In this document: piece after piece, positions 1 to 9,515 of the stretch
Layout: each line of letters starts with the position of its first letter
Position numbering within the stretch: the stretch's first letter is position 1
DNA from: Actinomadura luteofluorescens
Lineage (GTDB): Bacteria; Actinomycetota; Actinomycetes; Streptosporangiales; Streptosporangiaceae
Direction of reading: 5' to 3'
DNA length: 64,000 nucleotides
Assembly (NCBI RefSeq): GCF_013409365.1
Contig: NZ_JACCBA010000001.1
Coordinates: forward strand, 1,922,001-1,986,000
Made by a program: the position numbers and the translations under genes
Notes under the pieces: generated by a model
What the model was told of the DNA's origin: nothing
Databases searched by the model: none
Seen by the model: only the letters and a program-made list of their open reading frames with translations

Positions 1-276
1 ATCGCCGCCCAGGTCACCTCGCCGTACGTCCTCGTCGCCGGTCACCCGTTCATCGACATCTGGGAGGCCGTCAAGCCCGCGGCCGTCGGCATCCGCGCCT
101 GGCCCCGCGTCCCCCGGGGCATCCCCTGGAAGGAAGGCGTGATCGCCGAACTCGGCTGGGGCGACGACACGGGCGCCACCTGGAAACGCATCCTCGGGTC
201 GGTGAACACCTTCACCGACCTGGAACCCGCCCTCCTGGGCCGCGTAGAGGAACTCATCGACTTCGTGACGGTGTAG
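1..276 (+). CDS. DUF3097 family protein, C-terminal part (5' end outside window)
   Basis: The first base of the window opens an uninterrupted frame of 91 codons ending in TAG. The tail contains the phrases HPFIDIWEAVKPAAVGI, PRGIPWKEGV and LEPALLGRVEELIDFV, which I recognise from the end of the actinobacterial DUF3097 family, a conserved family of unknown function. The same family usually sits next to hemW in actinomycetes, and here the convergent hemW follows after only 36 bases, which supports the call. The start, the N-terminal domain and any promoter are outside the window. No activity can be assigned. Confidence 0.8.
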   Translation: MAAQVTSPYVLVAGHPFIDIWEAVKPAAVGIRAWPRVPRGIPWKEGVIAELGWGDDTGATWKRILGSVNTFTDLEPALLGRVEELIDFVTV

Positions 277-312
277 GCCCAGGCGTCCTTCACGCGGGTC
301 TTCGGCCGCGGG

Positions 313-1521
313 TCAGGTCAGGGCTCGGACTACCGCGTCGGCCAGGAGGCGGCCTTTCAGGGTGAGGATGGCCCGGCCCTGTTCGTAGGGCGCGGGCTCG
401 ATCAGTCCGTCGGCAATGGCTCCGCGCGCGGCCTCGTCGTCCAGGAGGTGGGTGGGGCAGCCCTGGGCGAGGCGCAGTTCGAGCATGACGCGTTCGATGT
501 GCCGGTCCTCGTCCGTGAGGATCTCCCGGGCGTGGGCGGGGGTGGTGCCCTCGGCGAGACGGGCGGCGTAGGCGGCGGGGTGCTTGACGTTCCACCAGCG
601 GGTGCCGCCCACGTGGCTGTGGGCGCCCGGGCCGACGCCCCACCAGTCGGCGCCCGTCCAGTAGAGCATGTTGTGCCGGCAGGCGGCGCGCGGGTCGGCG
701 GCCCAGTTGGAGATCTCGTACCAGTGCAGTCCGTGGCCGCTGAGCAGCTCGTCGGCGATCAGGTACCGGTCGGCCATGGCGTCGTCGTCGGGGGCGGTCA
801 GTTCGCCGCGCCTCACCTGCGCCGCCAGGCGGGTGCCCTCCTCGACGATCAGCGCGTAGGCGGACACGTGGTCGGGTTCCGCCGCCAGCGCCGCCTCCAG
901 GGACCCTCTCCAGTCGTCGTCGGTCTCCCCCGGCGTTCCGTAGATGAGGTCGAGGTTGATGTGCTCGAAGCCCGCCTTGCGCGTCCACTCGACGACCTGC
1001 GGGACGCGTCCGGGCGTGTGCGAGCGCTCCAGGACGGCCAGGACGTGCTCGCGGGCGCTCTGCATGCCGTACGAGACGCGCGTGAACCCGGCCTCTCGGA
1101 GCTTGCCGACGTACGCCTCGTCCACCGACTCCGGATTGGCCTCGGTGGTGACCTCCGCGCCCGCGGCGAGCCCGAACTCGGCGTCGATCGCGGACAGGAC
1201 GCGGCCCAGGTCGTCCGGTGAGAGGAGGGTCGGGGTGCCGCCGCCCACGAAGACGGTCTCCACGGGCAGGTCCACGTCGCCGAGCACTCGCCGGGCCATC
1301 CGGACCTCGCGGATCGCGGTGTCGGCGTAGGAGTCGCGGCTCGCCCCCGGCCCCAGCTCCGTCGCCGTGTAGGTGTTGAAGTCGCAGTACCCGCACCGGG
1401 TCACGCAGAAGGGCACATGCACGTAGAACGCGAACGGGCGCTTTCCGAGCCCGTGCAGGGCACCGCCGGGCAGCGCACCGTCGGCCGGTACTGGATCGCC
1501 GTCAGGAAGCGTTGAGGGCAC
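313..1521 (-). CDS. hemW: Radical SAM heme chaperone HemW
   Basis: 402 residues. HemW is a cytoplasmic radical-SAM protein, often misannotated as oxygen-independent coproporphyrinogen III oxidase, that binds heme and is thought to deliver it to membrane respiratory enzymes. The radical-SAM cluster motif CxxxCxxC is at C39-C43-C46 within PFCVTRCGYCDF, followed by a GGGTPTLL glycine-rich SAM segment and the HemW C-terminal domain. The GTG start gives the N-terminus MPSTLPDGDPVPADGALP, which matches the usual actinobacterial HemW beginning, although the GGAGG directly abuts the start codon. Transcribed away from a short gap before the YezG-like gene, whose stop lies about 40 bases upstream, so the two may be co-transcribed. 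Convergent with the DUF3097 gene. Confidence 0.95.
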   Translation of the reverse strand: MPSTLPDGDPVPADGALPGGALHGLGKRPFAFYVHVPFCVTRCGYCDFNTYTATELGPGASRDSYADTAIREVRMARRVLGDVDLPVETVFVGGGTPTLLSPDDLGRVLSAIDAEFGLAAGAEVTTEANPESVDEAYVGKLREAGFTRVSYGMQSAREHVLAVLERSHTPGRVPQVVEWTRKAGFEHINLDLIYGTPGETDDDWRGSLEAALAAEPDHVSAYALIVEEGTRLAAQVRRGELTAPDDDAMADRYLIADELLSGHGLHWYEISNWAADPRAACRHNMLYWTGADWWGVGPGAHSHVGGTRWWNVKHPAAYAARLAEGTTPAHAREILTDEDRHIERVMLELRLAQGCPTHLLDDEAARGAIADGLIEPAPYEQGRAILTLKGRLLADAVVRALT

Positions 1522-1560
1522 CCTCCAAGTCTGCCCCGCTCCGCCGCCTGCTTCGACCGG

Positions 1561-2001
1561 TCAGGCGTCCCCGAGCTTGTCGCGGAGCCAGTCGGGGATG
1601 TGCTCGGCCGCGCGCGGGAAGCGGTCGAGGTCCTGGACGTAGGCGGACGGGGCCAGCGGCGGCGTGAAGTCGGGCTCGCCGTCGTAGTCGAACTCGGCGC
1701 TGAAATGGCCGGAGCGCTCGACCTGGAGGCGCGCGGTGAACCAGGCGCCCTTGTCGGACCGGTACATGACGCGGCGCAGCTCGTCCATCTTCCCGACGGC
1801 CTGGCCCGGGGGCAGGGCCGTGCGGCGCCCGCCGCCGGGCCCCTCGACCTCGAAGGACGCGCTGTCGATGCCGACCGTCGCGCGGAACTCGAAGTCGAGC
1901 CGCTGCCAGCCCGCGGGGGCGGCCGAACGCAGCGCGCGCACGGCGCCGTTCACCGTCTCCCGTTCCTTCTCGGAACGCAGAACCTGCTCGGGGTGGGTCA
2001 C
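1561..2001 (-). CDS. YezG-family (DUF600-like) putative immunity protein
   Basis: 146 residues from a GTG start. The middle carries YRSDKGAWFTARLQ and the C-terminus FDYDGEPDF, then YVQDLDRFPR and IPDWL. This order (YxSDKGxWF, then FxYDxEPxF, then DLxxFPRxxxxIPxW) is the pattern of the YezG/DUF600 family, whose characterised member in Bacillus neutralises an LXG-type toxin. No signal peptide or membrane segment is visible. No toxin gene with an LXG, RHS or WXG100 region lies next to it, so it would be an orphan immunity protein or a housekeeping relative. It lies just upstream of hemW on the same strand and is divergent from the 294-residue gene. The family assignment is by motif memory; the function is inferred. 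Confidence 0.7.
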   Translation of the reverse strand: MTHPEQVLRSEKERETVNGAVRALRSAAPAGWQRLDFEFRATVGIDSASFEVEGPGGGRRTALPPGQAVGKMDELRRVMYRSDKGAWFTARLQVERSGHFSAEFDYDGEPDFTPPLAPSAYVQDLDRFPRAAEHIPDWLRDKLGDA

Positions 2002-2158
2002 GCTGCCTCCGCGAGGTCGGCCGGGTTCGGTTGATCAAGGCACGGTACCCGTCCGACCGTACCGGCATCGGCGCCCATGCCAAGCAGCCGCCGCCGTGTC
2101 GCGGCCGACCGGCGCGACTTGCGCCGCCGACCGCCTGAGGAGCCGCAACGAATCCGGA

Positions 2159-2164
2159 TAAGGT
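2159..2164 (+). promoter_or_regulatory. -10 element TAAGGT for a leaderless transcript
   Basis: TAAGGT matches the actinobacterial TANNNT -10 pattern and is followed by exactly 7 bases and then the ATG of the 294-residue gene, the geometry of a leaderless start. No Shine-Dalgarno sequence precedes that ATG. No convincing -35 is visible. Confidence 0.4.
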
Positions 2165-2171
2165 CGTCCGG

Positions 2172-3056
2172 ATGCGAAATGAGGGTGCGACCGGCCGGGG
2201 ACGAGCGCCCGCGCGGGTGCTGCTGCGCGGCGAGCCGGACGGCTGGCATTGGGTGCTGGTGGACGACGCGGGCGCCGAGCGCCGCTCGGACTTCGCCGGC
2301 GCGGGGACGCGCTGGTCCGCGGGCGGCCGGTCCGATCCGGAGCCGGCGTGGTGGCGCCGCAGGCTCGCCGAGACGGCCGACGGGCTGCGGGAGGCGGTCG
2401 CCGAGCGGCTGACCGACGCGACGTTCCGCGAGTTCGGCACCGAGGCCGCGATCACCTGGTTCGCGGTCGCGGAGCCCGTCGAGTGGGAGGGCATCGTCAC
2501 CCTCCGGGAGGCCGACCCGGCGCGGTTCCCCGGCCGGGTGCCGCCGTTCGTGGTCACGCTGGAGCCGGGGCGCGGGGCGCTGCTGCCGGACGCGAGCCTG
2601 CTGTTCTCCACCCGCGCCGCGGACGCCTGGACGACCCTCGCCGCGGTCGCCGAGCGCTGCGGCACCCTCCCTCCGAAGTCGTCGTTCCTGTGCGGGTGGG
2701 CCGGGCACCGCAGCGTCCGGGTGGGGCGCGGGACGCTGGCGCTGTCCACCGGCCGGAGCGACGACGGCGTCGAGCGGCTCGCGCAGATCTGCGGGACGCG
2801 GGCGGCCGGCTGGAGCGGCAACCCCGAGATGCGGTTCCGGCTCGACGGCGTCGACCTGCTCGACGAGCCCGCCGGCGACGTCGTCGCGCTGCTTCAGGAG
2901 CTCGGCCACGAGATCGTCACGCGCGGCCGCTCCGTCCGGCTGGCGGCCTCCGGGCTCACCCTCCACGCGCCCGACGGGCCCGGCGAGGCGGAGCGGTTCA
3001 CCGGTGTGTCCCTCGGGGTGCCGGCCGCCCTGTCGCCGCTCTGGGCCGGTTCCTGA
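2172..3056 (+). CDS. Conserved-looking hypothetical protein, 294 aa
   Basis: I do not recognise this protein. It has GC-saturated third positions through its whole length, so it is a real gene. No signal peptide, transmembrane helix or known catalytic motif is apparent. It is tryptophan-rich at the N-terminus (GWHWVLVDD, EPAWWRRRL), suggesting a soluble cytoplasmic protein. The C-terminal 60 residues (DLLDEPAGDVVALLQELGHE) read like a small alpha/beta domain. The chosen ATG lies 7 bases after a TAAGGT -10 element and has no ribosome binding site, so translation is probably leaderless. It is divergent from the YezG-like gene across 170 bases, and a 15-bp tandem repeat follows its stop codon. 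Confidence 0.7.
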   Translation: MRNEGATGRGRAPARVLLRGEPDGWHWVLVDDAGAERRSDFAGAGTRWSAGGRSDPEPAWWRRRLAETADGLREAVAERLTDATFREFGTEAAITWFAVAEPVEWEGIVTLREADPARFPGRVPPFVVTLEPGRGALLPDASLLFSTRAADAWTTLAAVAERCGTLPPKSSFLCGWAGHRSVRVGRGTLALSTGRSDDGVERLAQICGTRAAGWSGNPEMRFRLDGVDLLDEPAGDVVALLQELGHEIVTRGRSVRLAASGLTLHAPDGPGEAERFTGVSLGVPAALSPLWAGS

Positions 3057-3142
3057 CGCGCGCTGATCCCCGGCGCGCTGATCCCCGGCGCGCTGATCCC
3101 TGACGCGCTGATCCCTGACGCACGCTGATCCCTGACGCACAC
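3057..3142. repeat. 15-bp direct tandem repeat, about five copies
   Basis: The core GCTGATCCC recurs at 3062, 3077, 3092 and 3107 with an exact 15-base period, and once more at 3124 (17 bases on). The unit drifts from CGCGCTGATCCCCGG to CGCGCTGATCCCTGA. It begins immediately after the TGA of the 294-residue gene. The period is a multiple of three but no gene reads through it. It is a simple slippage array, not a CRISPR. Confidence 0.85.
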
Positions 3143-3210
3143 GGAGCCGACACCCACGGGGGACCGTGCCGTCACCCGAACGCAACCGCGGCCGCCTAGG
3201 TTCCCCGATC

Positions 3211-4618
3211 ATGAGAAGCCGCGCGCGCCATGCCGTGCTCGCCGTGACCGGCGCCGCCCTCGCCGGCGCTCCCCTCGCCCTCACCGTCTCCCCCGCCCGC
3301 GCCGCCGGCCCGCCCGGCACGATCAACGTCCATCGCGGCGGCCCCGCCCGGTCGCTGCCCTTCACCGCCCGCCGGGACGGGGAGGCGATGATTTCCTTCA
3401 CCGCGTCCGCCCCGGGCGTCTCCTGGGTCCGCGAGGGCGCCGAGTCGGCCGTCGTGTCGATCGCCGTCGACGGGCGCCACGTGACCGACCTCGTCGTCCC
3501 CTCGTCCGACCCTGTCCCCCGCAGCCTTGGGCTCGGGCGCGTCGGGAAGGGACGCCACAAGGTGACGCTGCGGTTCGCCAAGGGCAGCGCGCCCGCCGCC
3601 CGCCGCGTCACGCTCCGGCGCCCCGCGGTCCGCATGCCGGAGGCGGACGCGCTCGCCCTGCGCCACGCGCCCGTCGTCGTCGGGCGGACGGGCTGGCCGC
3701 TCGGCGACCCCTACCAGAACGCGACCACCGACACCCCGCTGGTCGCCTGGCACGAGACCCGTCCCGCCGCCGCCCCCGGCCACAAGATCATCGAGTACTC
3801 GGTGGTGTGGAGCAACGAGGACGGCGGCACCGACACCCCCGCGCTGATGGCCCGCTGGGGCCGGACGACCGACATCGAGTGGATCTACCGGGTCGAGGTC
3901 GACGCGTCCGGCAGGCGCGTGGACGGCACCGCCGTCTACCAGGCGCCGATGCACCTGACCCTGAGGTTCACGGGCCGCTACGAGGGCGACCACCCCGTCC
4001 TGCAGACCTGCACCCAGAACAACAACATGTGCGACGTGATCTCGCCGGACCCGCCGCTGCGGTTCCTGCTGGACGCCTCCGGGACCCGCCCGGACGGCCG
4101 GGCCCCGCGAGGTCGTCATGGACCGCGAGCCGTGGACCTACCGGATCGCGGCGCAGGAGATGCTCCGCGAAGGGAAGATCGAGAACCCGTCCGATCCGGC
4201 GACCCGCGAGGTCGGCGACCAGCGGACGTACCTGTTCGTGGAGTTCGCCAAGACGACGGGCACCGCCACCGGGTCCGGGTCGGTGCCCGGGGTCACGCTC
4301 GGGGTCCGGCTGAAGGCCGACCCGTCCCGGCTGTACCGCTCCGACCACGACGAGCCGACCTGGTCGATCGACCGCGACGGCGCCGTCGCCACCACCGTCG
4401 AACTGCCCGAGGGGACGAAGGTCTCCGACATCGCGAGCATCGAGGCCCTCCGCCGTCCCACCGGAAACGGGGACAACGGCGCCCCGGCGACGGTGACGTC
4501 CCTCAACCGCGGGTTCTTCCTGGACGACTCGTTCCTGCCGCAACCCTCGTCGGTCGAGTGGACGGGCTCGGTCACGCTCACGCAGGCGAACCCGTCCGCC
4601 GTCCTCTGGCGTCCCTGA
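3211..4618 (+). pseudogene. Frameshifted gene for a secreted protein of unknown function
   Basis: The N-terminal frame opens at ATG 3211 with a Sec signal peptide (MRSRARHAVLAVTGAALAG, probable cleavage after ARA). It continues as a beta-rich exported protein to about base 4100, including a conserved-looking segment with YRVEVDASGRRVDGTAVYQ and QTCTQNNNMCD. The reading then jumps to the +1 frame, which runs with normal codon usage from REVVMDREPWTYRIAAQEM to the TGA at 4616. Removing one C from the CCCC run at 4103-4106 joins both parts into about 468 codons. I cannot tell a real mutation from an assembly error. The two cysteines in QTCTQNNNMCD could form a disulfide. No domain family recognised. 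A strong terminator follows the stop. Confidence 0.7.
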
Positions 4619-4640
4619 CACCTCACCGGGCACCGCGATG

Positions 4641-4675
4641 GGGCCCGTGGCGCGAAACGGCCACGGGCCCTTGTT
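4641..4675 (+). terminator. Rho-independent terminator
   Basis: A perfect 11-bp inverted repeat, GGGCCCGTGGC (4641-4651) and GCCACGGGCCC (4660-4670), has an 8-base loop and is followed by TTGTT. It lies 22 bases after the stop of the frameshifted secreted-protein gene. Confidence 0.85.
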
Positions 4676-4765
4676 CATAGGGAACCCGGGCGAACTCCGC
4701 GCGCGTCCAAGGAGTCATACACTTCGCCAATAACTTGCATAGCGACCCCGGAGAGGACGTCCGCC

Positions 4766-5296
4766 ATGGCCTACGGGCAGCCCCCGTCGCCCGGCCAGGG
4801 ACAGCAGCCCCAGTGGCAGCAGCAGCAGGCCCCCTGGCAGCAGCCCGGAAACGCCTGGCAGCAGCCGCAGCAACCGCAGGGCGGCATGGGCTGGCAGCAG
4901 CCGCCGCCGGGCGGGAACAACCCCCAGGGCGGGAACGACACCGCCCAGATCCCCGGCCACTTCGGGCCCGTCACCGACGACGAGAAGACGTGGTCGCTGA
5001 TGGCGTACGTGGGGCAGTTCCTCGTCGGCGCGATCGCGCCGGCCGTCGTCTACCTCGGCAAGGCCCGCTCGCCGTTCGTGCGCCGGCACGCCGCGCAGGG
5101 CCTCAACATGGGCATCGCGGCGATCGCCGTGTGGTTCGTCTTCGGGCTGCTGTCGCTGGCCGTCGACGTCCTCATCTGGGTGCCGCTGCTCTTCACGGCC
5201 GTGCAGATGTTCTTCCTGGTGTACGCGGGCCGGGCCGCCAACCGCGGCGAGTTCCGGCGCGTCCCGTCCGCGGTGGCCTGGCCCCTGCTGAAGTAG
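4766..5296 (+). CDS. DUF4870 domain membrane protein with Gln/Pro-rich N-terminus
   Basis: 176 residues. Residues 1-60 are a low-complexity Gln/Pro/Gly region (WQQ and QQP repeats). From about residue 68 (VTDDEKTWSLMAYVGQFL) a DUF4870/TIC20-like membrane domain follows, with three hydrophobic helices around residues 78-95, 112-132 and 134-158 and the typical SPFVRRHAAQGLNMGI connector. It is an integral cytoplasmic-membrane protein whose disordered N-terminus probably faces the cytosol; the role of the family is unknown. GGAGAGG 8-9 bases before the ATG supports the start. It converges on lepA, with the two stop codons only 3 bases apart. No partner gene is evident. Confidence 0.85.
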   Translation: MAYGQPPSPGQGQQPQWQQQQAPWQQPGNAWQQPQQPQGGMGWQQPPPGGNNPQGGNDTAQIPGHFGPVTDDEKTWSLMAYVGQFLVGAIAPAVVYLGKARSPFVRRHAAQGLNMGIAAIAVWFVFGLLSLAVDVLIWVPLLFTAVQMFFLVYAGRAANRGEFRRVPSAVAWPLLK

Positions 5297-5299
5297 CGG

Positions 5300-7141
<1,842 letters not shown>

Positions 7142-7230
7142 CGGGGTCCGTTCGCAATGCTCACAGGTGGACAGGGATCTGTGCCTCCCATAGTCCCATG
7201 TTCCGCGCGATGCTCCGTGCACGGTCCGGT

Positions 7231-7259
7231 TTGGGCCGGGCCCCGGTGGTTGGTAGGCT
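7231..7259 (+). promoter_or_regulatory. Sigma-70-type promoter of rpsT
   Basis: TTGGGC at 7231-7236 and TAGGCT at 7254-7259 are separated by exactly 17 bases, close to the housekeeping consensus. The inferred start near 7266 would give a leader of about 115 bases containing two hairpins before the rpsT start. Confidence 0.6.
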
Positions 7260-7284
7260 GTGCGACTGCGTGTGGCGTAGCGTC

Positions 7285-7349
7285 GTGCCCCGGGGGCACC
7301 GTCCCGCCCCCGTTCAGACATTCGTCAGCGCCTGCCGATACGCGCAGGC
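7285..7349 (+). promoter_or_regulatory. Two hairpins in the rpsT 5' leader
   Basis: Hairpin 1 is GTGCCC/GGGCAC (7285-7290 with 7294-7299) and hairpin 2 is GCCTGC/GCAGGC (7330-7335 with 7344-7349). S20 synthesis is autogenously controlled at translation in E. coli, so these stems are candidates for S20 binding or leader control. The regulatory role is inference only. Confidence 0.4.
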
Positions 7350-7381
7350 CCAGGATCGCGACCAAGCTGAGGCTCTACGAC

Positions 7382-7651
7382 GTGGCTAACATCAAGTCCC
7401 AGATCAAGCGCAACAAGCAGAACGAGAAGGCCCGCCTGCGCAACAAGGCCGTCAAGTCCGAGCTGAAGACGGCGATCCGCAAGTTCCGCGAGGCCGCCGA
7501 GGCCGGCAACGTGGACGACGCCGTCGCCGCGCAGCGGTTCGCCGCGCGCAAGCTGGACAAGGCCGCCAGCAAGGGCGTCATCCACAAGAACCAGGCCGCC
7601 AACCGCAAGTCGGCGATCGCCAGGCAGGCCGCCGCCCTGCAGGCCAAGTAG
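7382..7651 (+). CDS. rpsT: 30S ribosomal protein S20
   Basis: 89 residues from a GTG start. S20 (bS20) is a primary 16S rRNA binder near the base of the 30S body. The sequence [20 protein letters not shown] begins exactly as bacterial S20 proteins do. The remainder is the expected lysine/arginine-rich helical hairpin, ending in [25 protein letters not shown] lies about 11 bases before the GTG. It has its own promoter and hairpin leader and is followed by a terminator. In many actinomycetes holA lies directly next to rpsT; here about 5.5 kb of accessory genes separates them. Confidence 0.97.
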   Translation: MANIKSQIKRNKQNEKARLRNKAVKSELKTAIRKFREAAEAGNVDDAVAAQRFAARKLDKAASKGVIHKNQAANRKSAIARQAAALQAK

Positions 7652-7663
7652 GACCGCACGCCC

Positions 7664-7686
7664 GGGGCCGGCCGCGCGCCGGCCCC
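7664..7686 (+). terminator. GC-rich hairpin terminator after rpsT
   Basis: The perfect 8-bp stem GGGGCCGG/CCGGCCCC (7664-7671 and 7679-7686) has a 7-base loop, 12 bases after the rpsT stop. There is no U tract, which is common in actinomycete terminators. It ends only 5 bases before the kptA ATG and so also occupies the place of the kptA ribosome binding site. Confidence 0.6.
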
Positions 7687-7691
7687 GACGC

Positions 7692-8234
7692 ATGTCCATG
7701 GACGAGCGCCGCGCGGTCAAGATCTCCAAGTATCTGGCCAAGCACCTGCGGCACCGCCCCGAGCGGATCGGCCTCACGCTCGATCCCGGGGGATGGGCCG
7801 ACGTCACCGACCTGCTCTCGGCCGCCGCGGCCCACGGGTTCGCGCTGACCCGCGCCGAACTCGAACACGTGGTGGCGGTCAACGACAAGAGGCGCTACGA
7901 GCTCGCCGGGAACCGGATCCGGGCCGTCCAGGGCCACTCGGTCCCCGTCTCGTTGGACCTGCCGGTCACGCCCCCGCCGGAACTGCTCTACCACGGCACC
8001 GTGCGCCGTTCCGTCGACCCCATCCTGCGGGAGGGCCTGCTGCCCATGGGGCGGCACGCCGTCCACCTGTCCCCCGACCGTGAGACGGCTCAGCGCGTCG
8101 GCGCACGGCGCGGCGCCCCCGTCGTCCTGACCGTCCAGGCCGGGCGGATGGCGGCCGACGGTCACGCGTTCCGCGTCAGCGCGAACGGCGTGTGGCTGGT
8201 CGACGCGGTTCCTCCGGAATATCTGAGCGATTGA
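7692..8234 (+). CDS. kptA: RNA 2'-phosphotransferase (Tpt1/KptA family)
   Basis: 180 residues. The Tpt1/KptA family transfers an internal RNA 2'-phosphate to NAD+, giving ADP-ribose 1'',2''-cyclic phosphate; it completes fungal tRNA splicing, and its bacterial substrates are uncertain. The N-terminal winged-helix lobe has SKYLAKHLRHRPE with the conserved Arg20. The NAD-binding lobe has IRAVQGHS (Arg77, His82), LYHGT (His101-Gly-Thr) and AVHLSPDRETAQRVG. The length is normal. No Shine-Dalgarno precedes either ATG (7692 or 7698), and the rpsT terminator hairpin sits just upstream, so translation may be weak. The last base of the final Asp codon and the TGA stop are the TTGA that forms the end of the neighbouring transposon, so the original C-terminus may have differed slightly. 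Confidence 0.93.
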   Translation: MSMDERRAVKISKYLAKHLRHRPERIGLTLDPGGWADVTDLLSAAAAHGFALTRAELEHVVAVNDKRRYELAGNRIRAVQGHSVPVSLDLPVTPPPELLYHGTVRRSVDPILREGLLPMGRHAVHLSPDRETAQRVGARRGAPVVLTVQAGRMAADGHAFRVSANGVWLVDAVPPEYLSD

Positions 8235-9452
8235 CTTCCTCCTCCTGAAGTCGGAGGGTGCCAGCGGTCGCCCACTGGGTTTCCTGCTTCACCGACGACC
8301 GCCCCGTCCGGGAGGTCTCCCGTTGAGGTCTTACACCGTCTCCACAGGCGGTCACCGCCAGCCCGGCGGCCAGGATGTTGCGCGCGGCGTTCACGTCGCG
8401 GTCATGCACCGCGCCACACGCGCACGTCCACTCGCGGACGTCCAGCGGCAGCTTGGTACGTACGGTTCCGCAGTTCCCGCACCGTTTGGAGGAGGGGAAC
8501 CAGCGGTCGATCACGACCAGGTCGCGTCCGTACCAGGCGCACTTGTACTCCAGCATGCGGCGCAATTCCCGCCATGCCACGTCGGAGACGGCGCGTGCGA
8601 GCGTGCGGTTCTTGAGCAGGTTGCCGACAGCGAGGTCTTCGATCACGACCGTTTGGTTCTCACGAACGAGACGAGTCGACAGCTTGTGCAGGAAGTCGCG
8701 GCGCCGATCGGTAATCTGCGCGTGAACGCGGGCGACCTTCCGGCGGGCCTTGTCCCGGTTGACCGAACCCGGGGCCTTGCGCGACAGCTCCCGCTGCGCC
8801 TTGGCCAGGCGGGTGCGGTCACGGCGCTCGTGCCGGGGATCGGCGATCTTCTCCCCGGTGGACAGGGCCACCACGGCGGCGATCCCGGCGTCCACCCCGA
8901 CCGCCGCTTCCGCGGCGGGAAGGCGGAGATGGTGTCCTGGCACAGGGTCGAGACGAACCAGCGCGCGGCGCCGTCGCGCGAGACGGTCACCGTGCTCGGC
9001 TCAGCGCCCCTGGGAAGGGGACGCGACCAGCGGATGTCGAGTGGCTCGGCCATCTTGGCCAGCGTCAGGCGTCCGTCGCGCCAGATGAAGGCGCTGCGGG
9101 TGTACTCGGCCGAGCAACGCGACCGCTTGCGCGACTTGAACCGCGGATACTTGGCGCGCTTGGCGAAGAAGTTGGTGAACGCGGTCTGCAGATGCCGCAG
9201 CGCCTGCTGCAGCGGCACGCACGACACCTCAGCCAGGAAGGCCAGTTCCTCGGTCTTCTTCCACTGCGTCAGCAGCGCGGACGACTGAGCGTAAGAGATG
9301 CGGCGCTGATCGTCGTTCCAGGCACGGGTGCGCTCTTCCAGGGCCTTGTTGTATACCAGCCGGACGCAACCGAACGTGCGCGACAACTCGGCCGCCTGCT
9401 CGCCCGTGGGATAGAAGCGGTACTTGAACGCCCGCCTGACCTGCCGCGCCAT
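8176..9452 (-). pseudogene. tnpB: tnpB (IS200/IS605-type RNA-guided nuclease), frameshifted
   Basis: TnpB proteins are omega-RNA-guided nucleases, ancestors of Cas12, that help IS200/IS605 elements persist. The N-terminal frame (ATG 9452) has the typical MARQVRRAFKYRFYPT and CVRLVYNKALEERTRAW segments. Near 8917 the reading shifts by one base into the frame carrying RuvC-I (VGVDAG), RuvC-II (VVIEDL), the CxxC/CxC zinc finger (CGNCG and CACG) and RuvC-III (HDRDVNAARNI). All acidic catalytic residues and zinc ligands are present. Adding one C at the CCC run would restore one protein. The frame has no stop inside the element and reads through the right end into antisense kptA before stopping. 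Inactive as read, unless the shift is an assembly error. No tnpA is present. Confidence 0.85.
8233..8252 (-). repeat. Right-end hairpin of the IS200/IS605-type element
   Basis: GACTTC (8233-8238) and GAAGTC (8247-8252) form a 6-bp stem with an 8-base loop. It lies immediately inside the TCAA end, the normal place for the subterminal transposase-recognition hairpin and for the 3' end of an omega-RNA scaffold. Confidence 0.7.
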
Positions 9453-9491
9453 GCCCCACGTTCTAGCAGCCTCGGTGCGAGCCGAACCGGC

Positions 9492-9515
9492 GGAAGCCGA
9501 AATGCCCTGGCTTCC
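9492..9515 (-). repeat. Left-end hairpin of the IS200/IS605-type element
   Basis: GGAAGCC (9492-9498) and GGCTTCC (9509-9515) form a perfect 7-bp stem with a 10-base loop. On the element's own strand it lies upstream of tnpB, where the left-end subterminal hairpin is expected. Confidence 0.65.

Noticed and set aside
290-1396. Long open frame over hemW in another frame
   Set aside because: Arg/Pro/Gly-rich translation without domains, sharing the strand of hemW; it is a high-GC shadow of hemW.
3057-3142. CRISPR array
   Set aside because: Units are contiguous without unique spacers, and no cas genes are present.
2894-3175. Small minus-strand frame encoding ISASG/ISAPG repeats
   Set aside because: It is only the translation of the 15-bp tandem repeat, without a ribosome binding site.
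1998-3635. 545-codon frame opposite the 294-residue gene and the secreted-protein gene
   Set aside because: No family motifs, and it reads through the tandem repeat and a promoter region; codon bias belongs to the opposite strand.
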